In this document: positions 1-6,099 of the stretch, piece after piece
Numbering within the stretch: the first letter of the stretch is position 1
Layout: each line of letters begins with the position of its first letter
From: Acidobacteriota bacterium
Lineage (GTDB): Bacteria; Acidobacteriota; Blastocatellia; Pyrinomonadales; Pyrinomonadaceae
Assembly: GCA_003222855.1 (NCBI GenBank)
Contig: QHXH01000325.1
Location: forward strand, 1-8,744
Direction: 5' to 3'
DNA: 8,744 nt
The notes under the pieces: generated by a model
Database searches by the model: none
The model's input: the letters and a program-made list of their open reading frames with translations, nothing else
Told to the model about the DNA's origin: nothing
Position numbers and translations under genes: made by a program

Positions 1-861
1 ATCCACGACCACCGTTGTGGCTAAAAGATTTTGACGGCTTCCTTCCGGGACGCAGCCCAGCTCAATGAGGTCTCCGATCTCCTCGCTGATCATCGGCACG
101 GCGGCAGGATCGATATCGGCAGAGACGCGACTGGCGCGACACAACGAGACCAGATGCCCGACCAATCCGTAGCCGGTGATATCGGTGGCAGCACGGACAA
201 GGCGAAGCTCTGCAAGTTCAGCGCCAGCGGTGTTGATCTTCGACATCAGCGCGACCACTTTTTTCCGAAGCGCGCGCGAAGCGATCTCCCGTTTGATCGC
301 TGTCGTCGCGATGCCGGTGCCGAGCGGTTTCGTCAGCACAAGGAGATCGCCGGGGCGCGCATTTGCGTTCGTCGTTACGTGCCGAACGTCGACGACCCCC
401 GTGACTGCAAGCCCATAAATGGGTTCCGGATTACGAATGGAATGGCCGCCGATAATCACGCATCCGACCTCGGCTGCCTTGGCAAGACCGCCGCGCAAAA
501 TGGAAGACACCACTCTTGGCGGCACCAGATCAGCAGGAAATCCGACGATATTTAGTGCGGTCAACGGCCGCCCGCCCATCGCGAAAATGTCCGAAAGCGA
601 GTTCGCCGCCGCGATCTGGCCATAAGAAAACGGGTCGTCCACGATGGGCGTGAAAAAATCAACTGTCTGCACAAGAGCGCGATGTCGATCCAGGCGATAC
701 ACGCCGGCGTCGTCGAAAGTTTTCGAACTCACGAGCACGTTGCGGTCTAATAAAATTGGAAGCTGCGGCAAAACTTGTCGCAGGGCCTGTTGGCTCAATT
801 TCGAAGCTCACCCGGCGCAGGATGAAAGCGAAGTGAGTTTACGAATCTGCTCACGCGACAT
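1..861 (-). CDS. selD: Selenide, water dikinase SelD, selenocysteine-containing, C-terminus cut by the window edge
   Basis: Makes selenophosphate from selenide and ATP, the selenium donor for charging tRNA-Sec. 287 codons are visible from ATG at 861 to the left edge; the family is about 345 residues, so roughly 60 are missing. The start is set by AAGGAGGTG at 868-876. An in-frame TGA at 808-810 falls on residue 18, in CAG-U-ASK. This is the place of the catalytic Cys17 of E. coli SelD, and the partner lysine three residues on (Lys21 here, Lys20 in E. coli) is kept. After it come the family hallmarks DDAGVYRL, QTVDFFTPIVDDP, GQIAAANSLSDIFAMGG, GGHSI, EPIYGLAVTG, TKPLGTGI and TDITGYGLVGHL. The frame stays open for 269 codons after the TGA, so a frameshift or decay is unlikely. 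The tRNA-Sec gene lies 98 bases upstream. The SelD identity is very secure; Sec rather than a stop rests on position, SECIS and selC. Confidence 0.96.
763..783 (-). promoter_or_regulatory. SECIS hairpin of selD
   Basis: It begins 24 bases after the UGA at 808-810. The lower stem is CTGCG/CGCAG, then one A-C mismatch, then CA/TG closing an AGTTT loop (an extra A-U pair could tighten it). The loop starts 32 bases after the UGA and has G at its second position, which fits the general bacterial SECIS description (a small apical loop with a G in its first two bases, lying within the SelB-binding distance of the UGA). The loop is identical to that of the rdx hairpin. It would recruit SelB to recode UGA as Sec. 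Confidence 0.7.
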
Positions 862-867
862 CTGGTT

Positions 868-876
868 CACCTCCTT
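868..876 (-). promoter_or_regulatory. Strong Shine-Dalgarno of selD
   Basis: AAGGAGGTG, six bases before ATG at 859-861. It is the best ribosome site in the window and fixes the selD start upstream of the UGA. That matters because a caller treating TGA as stop would place the start after codon 18. Confidence 0.85.
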
Positions 877-918
877 CCGATTGCGGTTGCTGCAGCCGTC
901 GCCCTGCGGTCGTTGGCA

Positions 919-937
919 CGCTTCGCACAGCGAAACG
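919..937 (-). promoter_or_regulatory. Hairpin between selC and selD
   Basis: CGTTTCGC and GCGAAGCG pair over 8 positions (one T-G wobble) around a TGT loop. It lies in the leader between the tRNA-Sec 3' end and the selD ribosome site. No T run follows on the minus strand, so a terminator is unlikely. It might be a processing or leader structure; its function is unknown. Confidence 0.35.
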
Positions 938-959
938 GCTAGGGATTAGAAGAAATAAG

Positions 960-1050
960 CGGAGAGGATAGGAATCGAACCTACCTCGCCACTTGCGCAG
1001 CGACGGCGGTTTTGAAGACCGCGAGGGCCACCAGGCACCCTTCACTCTCC
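960..1050 (-). tRNA. selC: tRNA-Sec (anticodon UCA)
   Basis: The UGA-decoding tRNA that carries selenocysteine. Anticodon arm: GCGGT and ACCGC, 5 bp, around the loop CTTCAAA with anticodon TCA. The variable arm is long, as in tRNA-Sec: TCGCTGC pairs with GTGGCGA over 7 bp (two G-U) and is capped by a GCAA tetraloop. The T loop is TTCGATT on TAGG/CCTA. The D arm is extended, about 6 bp with the short loop TGGT. The discriminator is G at 960, and no CCA is encoded. The acceptor stem is GGAGAG with CTCTCC; it reaches 8 bp only if U7 is bulged (then G8-C and A9-U pair). This gives 12 rather than 13 layers with the T arm, which is slightly unusual. It sits between two genes with in-frame UGA, which confirms its role. 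Confidence 0.95.
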
Positions 1051-1064
1051 CATAAGAAGAAAAC

Positions 1065-1099
1065 GTCGAACGTCCAACGTCCAACATCGAACACCGAAT
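1065..1099. repeat. Five tandem degenerate 7-mers
   Basis: Five consecutive units: GTCGAAC, GTCCAAC, GTCCAAC, ATCGAAC, ACCGAAT. They lie between the rdx stop and the tRNA-Sec 5' end. A 7-base period with no coding role is visible. Similar heptamer runs are, to my recollection, scattered in verrucomicrobial intergenic DNA. Confidence 0.75.
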
Positions 1100-1118
1100 T
1101 ACAAAAACCTGTGTCGAA

Positions 1119-1355
1119 CTATTTTGCTTTCTTAATTGCTTTGACGATGGCGTCGAAATCCGGCCAATCGCCGGTGTCGAGTTTGGAATGGAGCAGTTTG
1201 CCATTAGCGCGAATCTCGAAGGCGCCGCCACTCGAGGGAATCAGGGTGAGCGACTTGATGCGCTCGCCGAGCTCGAGAATTTTGGCCGCCAAACTGACGG
1301 CCTTCGGCGTGTAGTTTCAAACGACGCAGTATTCGATCGAGACCTCAGTCTTCAC
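1119..1355 (-). CDS. Rdx/SelW-family selenoprotein (CxxU)
   Basis: A 78-residue thioredoxin-like redox protein of the Rdx family (SelW, SelT, SelH and bacterial relatives). It starts at GTG 1353-1355, with AAAGGAG seven bases upstream; TTG at 1358 would be too close to that site. The N-terminus reads beta strand VSIEY, then C10-V-V-U13 with TGA at 1317-1319, then NYTPKAVSLAAKILE as the helix after the redox motif. The family motif is CxxC or CxxU at just this place. The C-terminus (SGGAFEIRANGKLLHSKLDTGDWPDFDAIVKAIKKAK) matches the usual Rdx pattern of G.FE...NG..L.S....G.FP. The frame is open for 65 codons after the TGA and ends at TAG. It lies 68 bases upstream of selC on the same strand. 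The cytosolic redox partner and substrate are unknown. A SECIS-like hairpin follows the UGA. Confidence 0.93.
1284..1302 (-). promoter_or_regulatory. SECIS hairpin of the Rdx selenoprotein
   Basis: GGCCGTC and GGCGGCC pair over 7 positions (one U-G) around the loop AGTTT. The hairpin starts 14 bases and the loop 21 bases after the UGA at 1317-1319. A G at the second loop position fits bacterial SECIS elements. The same AGUUU loop tops the selD hairpin, which suggests recognition by one SelB. Confidence 0.75.
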
Positions 1356-1362
1356 CAACAAA

Positions 1363-1369
1363 CTCCTTT
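1363..1369 (-). promoter_or_regulatory. Ribosome site that selects the GTG start of the Rdx gene
   Basis: AAAGGAG, seven bases before GTG at 1353-1355. It places initiation upstream of the UGA, so the redox motif is within the translated frame. Confidence 0.75.
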
Positions 1370-1377
1370 CCGCAGCG

Positions 1378-1406
1378 AAACTAGCGACGTGATCCGAAGC
1401 GGTCAA
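1378..1406 (-). promoter_or_regulatory. Candidate promoter of the rdx-selC-selD unit
   Basis: TTGACC (1401-1406) and TAGTTT (1378-1383) are separated by exactly 17 bases. The first matches sigma-70 -35 at 5 of 6 positions. The second keeps only the key T, A and final T of -10. Transcription would begin near 1371, just ahead of the ribosome site. No other promoter is obvious before selD, so one transcript may carry all three genes. Confidence 0.4.
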
Positions 1407-1411
1407 GCTGC

Positions 1412-1529
1412 GCGGTCATCCTGAGCGGAGCGAAGGACCGCACAAAGTGACGAAGCATCACGCAAACGTACGTTGTGTGATCAGTCAGCTTTTGGGAGGT
1501 CCCTCGCCGTCTCCGCGGCTCGGGATGAC
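1412..1529. repeat. Inverted pair of REP-like repeats
   Basis: The 1415-1439 copy (tcatcctgagcggagcgaag and flanks) and the 1498-1529 copy (ggtccctcgccg...ggctcgggatgac) are diverged copies of one sequence in opposite orientation, the second carrying a small internal insert. The first is itself partly self-complementary (GCGGTC 1412-1417 with GACCGC 1436-1441). No open frame with coding character lies in 1407-1665; this gap of about 260 bases holds only repeats. Confidence 0.6.
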
Positions 1530-1566
1530 GCGTGGGTTACTTGGCGGCGTTGCATGGCCAAGAAAC

Positions 1567-1603
1567 TGTAGCCGCAGCCCGCTCCACCCGGGCTGCGGCT
1601 ACA
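1567..1603. repeat. 15-bp perfect inverted repeat (REP-like hairpin)
   Basis: TGTAGCCGCAGCCCG is followed by the 7-base loop CTCCACC and the exact complement. It lies downstream of the outer-membrane gene, but there is no T tract on either strand, so a dispersed palindrome fits better than a classical terminator, although it may still protect transcript ends. Its GTAGCC outer arm is shared with the palindrome at 3429-3495. Confidence 0.75.
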
Positions 1604-1614
1604 CTTCAGCAAAT

Positions 1615-1634
1615 CCCGAACGCTTTCGGGGCTG
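1615..1634. repeat. Copy 1 of the CCCGAA-GCTTTCGGGGCTG palindrome
   Basis: CCCGAACGCTTTCGGGGCTG, one of three copies in the window (see 3503-3523 and 7960-7980). The core CCCGAAAGC/GCTTTCGGG is self-complementary, and the trailing GCTG is conserved. Confidence 0.65.
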
Positions 1635-1665
1635 TCAGTCCTGAGGCGTGAACCCTCAGAGATTC

Positions 1666-3345
1666 TTAGAAGGCGAAATTGAGGCCGGTGCGGAATATTC
1701 CGAAATTATTTTTCGGCCCATCAATCACGCCAAAACTCAAGTCGTTAGTCCAACCGAAGTGCCGCGCGATTCGGAATTCGAGACCGGCCCCGAATTGGCC
1801 GAGTAATTTGGTTTCGCTACCGAAGTGCTCCGTCTGGGCATGGACCGCGAACGCGTCCGGCGGCCCCTGCGTGTGAAGGACATCTCTTTCGCCGCCGCCG
1901 AAAATCGCGCCGACGCCAGCCCAGGCGTAGGGCGCAAAACGAGTGCAAGGGATTGGGTAGCGCAATGTAAATGTTCCTAAAACCGCGCCGATGGTGTAGT
2001 CGTGATTGATCCTTTCACGAGTAAAAATCGGGATCGTCGGGTCCTCGAAGATATCGAAGCCGTTTTTGCTGGCGTCCAAAGCAAATCCTTCAACGCCCAC
2101 ACCAAAGTAGCGGCAGAAGAAATATTTTATGTCGCCGCCGCCGCCCCAGGCGTGATCGCCACCAATGTATCTATCGTAGGTGCCGAGCACAGGATTCCCT
2201 TCACTCGTACTTTGAACCACATCTATCAGCCAAAGGTTGGGATTGTACTCTGTGTTGGTGAAAACATAGGTCTCCCAGAGATTCACATTCCATTCGAAGT
2301 CTGCGTACCATTGCGGACACGGCGCCACCGTGACCTGTTTCATTTCTTTTCCCGACTCGCCGTCGGCGAAGGCAACGTCGGAGTAGTAACGGAACCGCGA
2401 GGACACAGGCGCTTCGGCTTCGGCGCGTTCGTTGCCGAAGAGCCAGGAAAAAACAACAAAGACATCAGCCACCGGTGAGTCGTCGGTGCAGCCGAACAAG
2501 GGCGAAACGTCAAGCCGCGTACTTGCTGTCGGCTTCCATGCTACAGTTGGGCCAATCACAAAAATGTTCTCGGGATTGCCGCGTGTGTCTTTGACAGTAA
2601 AATTTTTGTACTCCATTTCTACGCCAACTTTCAGGCGCTCGTTAGGCAATAGAATGGGAGTCATGACGCTCTGGGAGAAACCCCATTCGCGGCCACGGTC
2701 GCCGGTATTCTCTTTTTCAAAGAACCAGTTCATGGCCCACTCAAAGCGCTCGCCGAAATCCTGGGCGAGGAGCAAACGAAATTCGTACGCATCGGGAACT
2801 TTGGGCGGACCGCTCTCTTCCTCCTCTTCTCCAGCAAGGGGTGGCGGGCCTTCTTCATGGCGAATGGTGCCGACGCCGAATTTGTACTCAGCGAAAAGGG
2901 TTGGATTGAGCGGAATCTTGTTCCAATCAGCAAGCGCCCAGCGTGCTTCCAGACTCACTGTCTCGGCACCGCCACCACCGTTAAATCGCTCGAACTTCGT
3001 TTCCGCGGCGACGCCAAAACGATAGGGCAAACCCATTTCGATCTCCTGAGTGAAAAGATGATCGGGCGGCCCATGGCGGAACCCTTGGCCCTCGTAAATT
3101 TCGCCAAAGAAGAACGCCCATGGCGGCAACACGTATGCCTGCGTTGTATTGGAAAAGCGGCTGCGGGAAAGTCCCGGAGGCGCACCATACGCGCTGGGCA
3201 CTTCCTCGGCCGTGACAACAATCTCCTCCTCGGTAGCAGCCTGCGCATGGATTGAACGATTGAGGGCAAGACTAACCAAGGCGATACCCGCCATGAGAAG
3301 AGTAGGGTGCGAAACACTTCGCCGGAGAAAATTAATTCTAAGCAT
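1666..3345 (-). CDS. Outer-membrane protein of two tandem beta-barrel-like halves
   Basis: 559 residues, name and substrate not recognised. A signal peptide covers residues 1-36 with cleavage likely after AQA. Next comes EEIVVTAEE (40-48), which looks like the TonB-box region of TonB-dependent receptors, but no plug domain follows. Residues about 60-304 alternate aromatic and polar strands and end in VFVVFSWLFG. After a charged linker (305-335), residues about 340-559 form a second barrel-like region ending in the C-terminal Phe typical of outer-membrane proteins (GLNFAF). An acidic EEEEE loop lies at 173-177. Four cysteines (286, 343, 411, 467) could be clients of the nearby DsbA/VKOR pair. 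It follows the CusRS-like genes by 196 bases and has a palindromic operator candidate in front. ATG at 3345 is chosen because the signal peptide begins there; the ribosome site is weak. Possibilities are a porin-like channel or a metal-related barrel. Confidence 0.8.
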   Translation of the reverse strand: MLRINFLRRSVSHPTLLMAGIALVSLALNRSIHAQAATEEEIVVTAEEVPSAYGAPPGLSRSRFSNTTQAYVLPPWAFFFGEIYEGQGFRHGPPDHLFTQEIEMGLPYRFGVAAETKFERFNGGGGAETVSLEARWALADWNKIPLNPTLFAEYKFGVGTIRHEEGPPPLAGEEEEESGPPKVPDAYEFRLLLAQDFGERFEWAMNWFFEKENTGDRGREWGFSQSVMTPILLPNERLKVGVEMEYKNFTVKDTRGNPENIFVIGPTVAWKPTASTRLDVSPLFGCTDDSPVADVFVVFSWLFGNERAEAEAPVSSRFRYYSDVAFADGESGKEMKQVTVAPCPQWYADFEWNVNLWETYVFTNTEYNPNLWLIDVVQSTSEGNPVLGTYDRYIGGDHAWGGGGDIKYFFCRYFGVGVEGFALDASKNGFDIFEDPTIPIFTRERINHDYTIGAVLGTFTLRYPIPCTRFAPYAWAGVGAIFGGGERDVLHTQGPPDAFAVHAQTEHFGSETKLLGQFGAGLEFRIARHFGWTNDLSFGVIDGPKNNFGIFRTGLNFAF

Positions 3346-3387
3346 GCGGATTCAGGTTAAGTTTGAAAAGTCGGATCCGCGCAGATC

Positions 3388-3403
3388 ATTACAGAATTGT
3401 AAT
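3388..3403 (-). promoter_or_regulatory. Cus-box-like operator upstream of the outer-membrane gene
   Basis: ATTACAGAATTGTAAT is a perfect 6-4-6 palindrome 43 bases before ATG at 3345. The CusR box of E. coli has the form TGACA-N4-TGTCA; this is TTACA-N4-TGTAA, with the same spacing and one base changed per half. The neighbouring response regulator is of the CusR/CopR type. The match to the family is from memory and the regulation is inferred. Confidence 0.5.
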
Positions 3404-3428
3404 AATTGGCAAGGTGAATTTTTGGCTG

Positions 3429-3495
3429 TAGCCGGGATCGATGATCCCAGTAGTTTGTCGTGTCGTTGCCACGCCGGGATCGCCGATCCCGGCTA
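3429..3495. repeat. Compound palindromic repeat
   Basis: The outer arms TAGCCGGGATCG (3429-3440) and CGATCCCGGCTA (3484-3495) are perfectly complementary. Each arm is also part of a local hairpin: GGGATC-GAT-GATCCC on the left and GGGATCG-CC-GATCCC (overlapping arms) on the right. It lies between the kinase stop (3542) and the promoter region of the outer-membrane gene, with no T run. It may act as an mRNA end or boundary; a dispersed REP-like element is the simplest reading. Confidence 0.7.
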
Positions 3496-3502
3496 TAGCA
3501 CC

Positions 3503-3523
3503 GCCCGAAAGCTTTCAGGGCTG
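3503..3523. repeat. Copy 2 of the CCCGAA-GCTTTCGGGGCTG palindrome
   Basis: GCCCGAAAGCTTTCAGGGCTG, the second of three copies, with one change (CAGGG for CGGGG). It begins 7 bases after the compound palindrome, so two repeat families are stacked downstream of the kinase gene. Confidence 0.65.
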
Positions 3524-3541
3524 GTCTCACAGGCAGTATGC

Positions 3542-4942
3542 CTATGTTCCGACTGGTTGCTTCGGAAATTGCAGCGTGACCGTTGTGCCGTGACCAACCT
3601 GGCTCTGAATGGTGGCGGATCCGCCGTGGAGATCGACAATGGATTTTACCAGAGCCAGACCAAGACCTGCTCCATCGGAGCCGCGCGACGACTCGGCACG
3701 GTAAAATCGATCAAACACACGCGGCAAATGTTCGGGAGCTATTCCGCAGCCGGTATCGCTGACTGCGACTTCGAAATCGGCGTCGTGGTCGGAAAGCGTG
3801 ATTTGAATTGAACCGTTCTCGGGAGTGAAGCGGAGCGCATTGTCGAGCAAATTTCCCACGGCGCGCTCGAATAAGTCGGGGTCGGCATAAATTTGTCCGT
3901 CGCCGATGCAACTGATTGTGACGTGACGATCGTCCGCGATCGTTTGATAAAACGCCGCAATTTTCTCCACTGCCGCGCGCGCATCGAATCGTTTTCGCGC
4001 GATCGGCTCGCGCGATGCATCCACCCGCGCGACAAAAAGCAAGTTATCCACGATTCTGGAGAGTCGTTCACATTCAGCGATGGTGGATTCCAGTGTCTCG
4101 CGATACTCGGCAGCAGTGCGCTCCCGCGTCAGAGCAACCTGTGCTTCGCCCAGCATATTGGCAACGGGCGTCCGCAGCTCGTGCGCGAGGTCGGCGGAAA
4201 ATTGAGAGAGCCGCGTAAAGGAATCGTCCAGCCGCTTGAGCATATCATCGAAAGCGATGGCGAGGGGTTGAAGCTCCCTCGGCCAGTCAGCCGGGGCCAC
4301 TCGCTCCTTCAGGTGAGTCGGTCCTATGCGCCCAAGCGACCGCGTCATTTCTCCGAGCGGTCGCAAGCCGCGTTTGGTGACCGTGACTGCGATGAAACCC
4401 GAGGCCAGAACACTGCCTGAGAGGACTATGATGAACAAGACTGCGAAGTTCCTTTCAACTCGCTCGTCACTTGACCGGTCCTGCGCCACCTGAAGGGTGT
4501 AAGCCTGGCCGCCAGATTCTTCATTCAACGCGACCACCGAAAACAGTTTCGCCCCTCTGCGATAATCCTTTACGTTGCGAACAGCCGACGCTGATTTTTG
4601 GGGCGACGGAAAAATCTCTGGCGGAAGCGACCGATCCATTCCGGGCGTTTCTGCGTACGTGAGACCTTGCGAATCGAGCAGCCTGATAAAATAAGCGGCT
4701 TGCTCGCCTGCGTGGCGGCCTTTCAATTCTTCGGCGAAGATATTGGGGCCGCTCTCGTGAAGGTCCGCGCTCAAAGCCGAGATCTTGTCCGTCAGAACGG
4801 CATTGTCTTCGGCGAATGCGTGTCGAACAACGAGCAAATAAACCACCCCAAGCCCGCTGGCGAGTAAGAGCGATGTCGCCACCGTGAAAAGCAAAATAAG
4901 CTGCCAGGCGATGGAGCGCCATTCAGTGCGCTTTGAAAACAT
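3542..4942 (-). CDS. Sensor histidine kinase, CusS/CopS-like
   Basis: Inner-membrane kinase of about 466 residues, partner of the preceding regulator. ATG at 4940-4942 overlaps the regulator gene by 20 bases; a TTG six bases upstream is possible but less likely. Order (numbering from the ATG): TM1 about 13-38, a periplasmic sensor of some 120 residues, TM2 about 165-190, a HAMP linker, then the H-box FSADLAHELRTP with phospho-acceptor His254, the N-box GNLLDNALRFTP (about 363-374), the G1 box DTGCGI and the G2 box GAGLGLALVKSIV. All catalytic boxes are intact. Layout and H-box fit the heavy-metal sensor group (CusS, CopS, SilS). The periplasmic part has few His/Met residues and no Met-rich patch, so the signal need not be copper or silver. 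It is the last gene of the apparent dsbA-VKOR-regulator-kinase run. Confidence 0.92.
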   Translation of the reverse strand: MFSKRTEWRSIAWQLILLFTVATSLLLASGLGVVYLLVVRHAFAEDNAVLTDKISALSADLHESGPNIFAEELKGRHAGEQAAYFIRLLDSQGLTYAETPGMDRSLPPEIFPSPQKSASAVRNVKDYRRGAKLFSVVALNEESGGQAYTLQVAQDRSSDERVERNFAVLFIIVLSGSVLASGFIAVTVTKRGLRPLGEMTRSLGRIGPTHLKERVAPADWPRELQPLAIAFDDMLKRLDDSFTRLSQFSADLAHELRTPVANMLGEAQVALTRERTAAEYRETLESTIAECERLSRIVDNLLFVARVDASREPIARKRFDARAAVEKIAAFYQTIADDRHVTISCIGDGQIYADPDLFERAVGNLLDNALRFTPENGSIQITLSDHDADFEVAVSDTGCGIAPEHLPRVFDRFYRAESSRGSDGAGLGLALVKSIVDLHGGSATIQSQVGHGTTVTLQFPKQPVGT

Positions 4943-5594
4943 AACCAACGCCCCGGATGGTGTGTATTAGTTTGTTCTTGAACGGATCGTCCACCTTTGC
5001 GCGCAAGCGGCGCACAACGACATCAACCACGTTGGTGTCAGTTTTGAATCCGATGCCCCACACGTGTTCTGCAATCTCAGCGCGCGATACCACTTCGCCA
5101 GCCGAGCGAACCAGATGAGCGAGCAAGAGAAATTCCTTTGGCGTGAGATTTAGCGCGAGGCCAGAACGCGTTGCCTTGTGCCGTCGCATGTCGATTTCTA
5201 AATCATCGATGCGCAAATGTTCTGCTTGTCGCTGAGGAGCGCGCCGCGATACCGAACGCACTCGGGCGAGCAATTCCGAAAACGCGAAGGGCTTGACCAG
5301 ATAATCGTCTGCGCCCAACTCGAGTCCTTTCACACGGTCGCGCACACTGTCGCGGGCAGTAAGAAAAAGAATCGGCGTGCGAACTCCATCGCGGCGGAGT
5401 TCCGCGACCACTTCCCAGCCGTCCTTGTATGGCAGCATGATATCGACGATTAGAAGATCAAACCTGGTGGCGCGCGCTTGCTCCAAGCCGGTCTCGCCAT
5501 CGCGCGCAAGATCCACCGCGAAACCGGCTTCACGCAGTCCTTTGGACAGGAAAGCCGCTGTTTTCTTTTCGTCCTCGATAACGAGAATCCGCAT
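4923..5594 (-). CDS. OmpR-family response regulator, CusR/CopR-like
   Basis: 223 residues, full length for the family. The receiver domain spans 1-115 with acidic pair Glu7/Asp8, phosphorylation site Asp51 (IVDIMLP), switch Thr79 and Lys101 (VKPFAF). A winged-helix DNA-binding domain covers about 125-220, with LTPKEFLLLAHLVRSAGEVVSR and the recognition-helix region TNVVDVVVRRLRAKVD ending in IRGVGYVF. The phrasing TARDSVRDRVKGLELGADDYLVKPFAFSEL (motif at 79-107) is typical of the heavy-metal group CusR, CopR and CzcR. It follows VKOR by 34 bases and overlaps the kinase start, so the pair is probably translationally coupled. A likely binding site is the palindrome at 3388-3403. The effector signal is unknown; metal or oxidative envelope stress is plausible given the DsbA/VKOR neighbours. 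Confidence 0.94.
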   Translation of the reverse strand: MRILVIEDEKKTAAFLSKGLREAGFAVDLARDGETGLEQARATRFDLLIVDIMLPYKDGWEVVAELRRDGVRTPILFLTARDSVRDRVKGLELGADDYLVKPFAFSELLARVRSVSRRAPQRQAEHLRIDDLEIDMRRHKATRSGLALNLTPKEFLLLAHLVRSAGEVVSRAEIAEHVWGIGFKTDTNVVDVVVRRLRAKVDDPFKNKLIHTIRGVGYVFKAH

Positions 5595-5628
5595 TGCGGA
5601 GAGTGCGACCTCTTATGAGTCGCCAGCC

Positions 5629-6060
5629 TTATTCCTCATGCGAAGAGGGCACAGCAATCACCAGCCCGGCAAGCAGAAATGTGATTGCCGCCGAGAACAA
5701 GCAATAGCGGCAGTAGGCGTGCAGCACAAAGGCCTGCACATACAAAAACCAAAGGGTGGCCAGAAACATCGCGCCGATAATCGGAATCAGAGGTGTTCGC
5801 GCGCGCGCGTAGCCAAACGCCGCGAACGTGGCGAAGGTAAATACACTGAAGTAGGCCAGCGCGCCAAGCAGGGCCACCGGAATGCCGCCCACCTTTGCAT
5901 ACGAGCTTCCCAATACCCGGAAACAATCTGGCGATCCTCCGCAGCTGAGCGTCTCGCCAGTTAATGCCTGCACGCTCAAATAAGTTGCATCCGCCAGGCC
6001 GGCCAGTGCAACGATCGCGGCGACAATATAAAGGATCGTGCGAAATCGCGATACAGTCAT
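5629..6060 (-). CDS. Vitamin K epoxide reductase (VKOR) family membrane protein
   Basis: Bacterial VKOR of 143 residues, an inner-membrane quinone-linked enzyme that re-oxidises a periplasmic thioredoxin-fold partner and so replaces DsbB. Four to five membrane segments are visible (about 9-29, 58-83, 91-112, 121-138). The four family cysteines are present: the loop pair Cys40 and Cys46 and the active CxxC, Cys117-RY-Cys120, with the conserved loop serine near 52-53 (GSSYAKVGGIPVA). It ends in a short tail. The natural partner is the CPPC protein encoded at 6569-7237, now separated from it by an inverted-repeat cassette. That cassette ends only 7 bases before this ATG, and no ribosome site is visible, so translation may rely on coupling or be reduced. 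The VKOR assignment is firm; the partner assignment is inferred from position. Confidence 0.93.
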   Translation of the reverse strand: MTVSRFRTILYIVAAIVALAGLADATYLSVQALTGETLSCGGSPDCFRVLGSSYAKVGGIPVALLGALAYFSVFTFATFAAFGYARARTPLIPIIGAMFLATLWFLYVQAFVLHAYCRYCLFSAAITFLLAGLVIAVPSSHEE

Positions 6061-6067
6061 CGGATGA

Positions 6068-6096
6068 GCCCGCGAATCACGCGAATTGACGCGAAT
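6068..6096. repeat. Left arm of the GxxExxY cassette
   Basis: GCCC followed by GCGAAT hexamers at 6072-6077 (cgaat core), 6081-6086 and 6091-6096. It is nearly the complement of 6528-6556 and the same as 7343-7371. Confidence 0.8.
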
Positions 6097-6099
6097 CGA

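Noticed and set aside
808..810. In-frame TGA in selD taken as a nonsense mutation
   Set aside because: It falls exactly at the catalytic Cys/Sec position, the frame stays intact for 269 codons after it, a SECIS-like hairpin follows, and selC lies just upstream.
851..1231. Minus-strand open frame of 126 codons across selC and parts of rdx and selD
   Set aside because: It overlaps the tRNA gene and two recognised genes in another frame, and its translation has no family-like pattern.
3149..3811. Plus-strand frame of 220 codons spanning the start of the outer-membrane gene and the end of the kinase
   Set aside because: It runs antisense to two well-supported genes and through palindromic repeats, with no recognisable domain.
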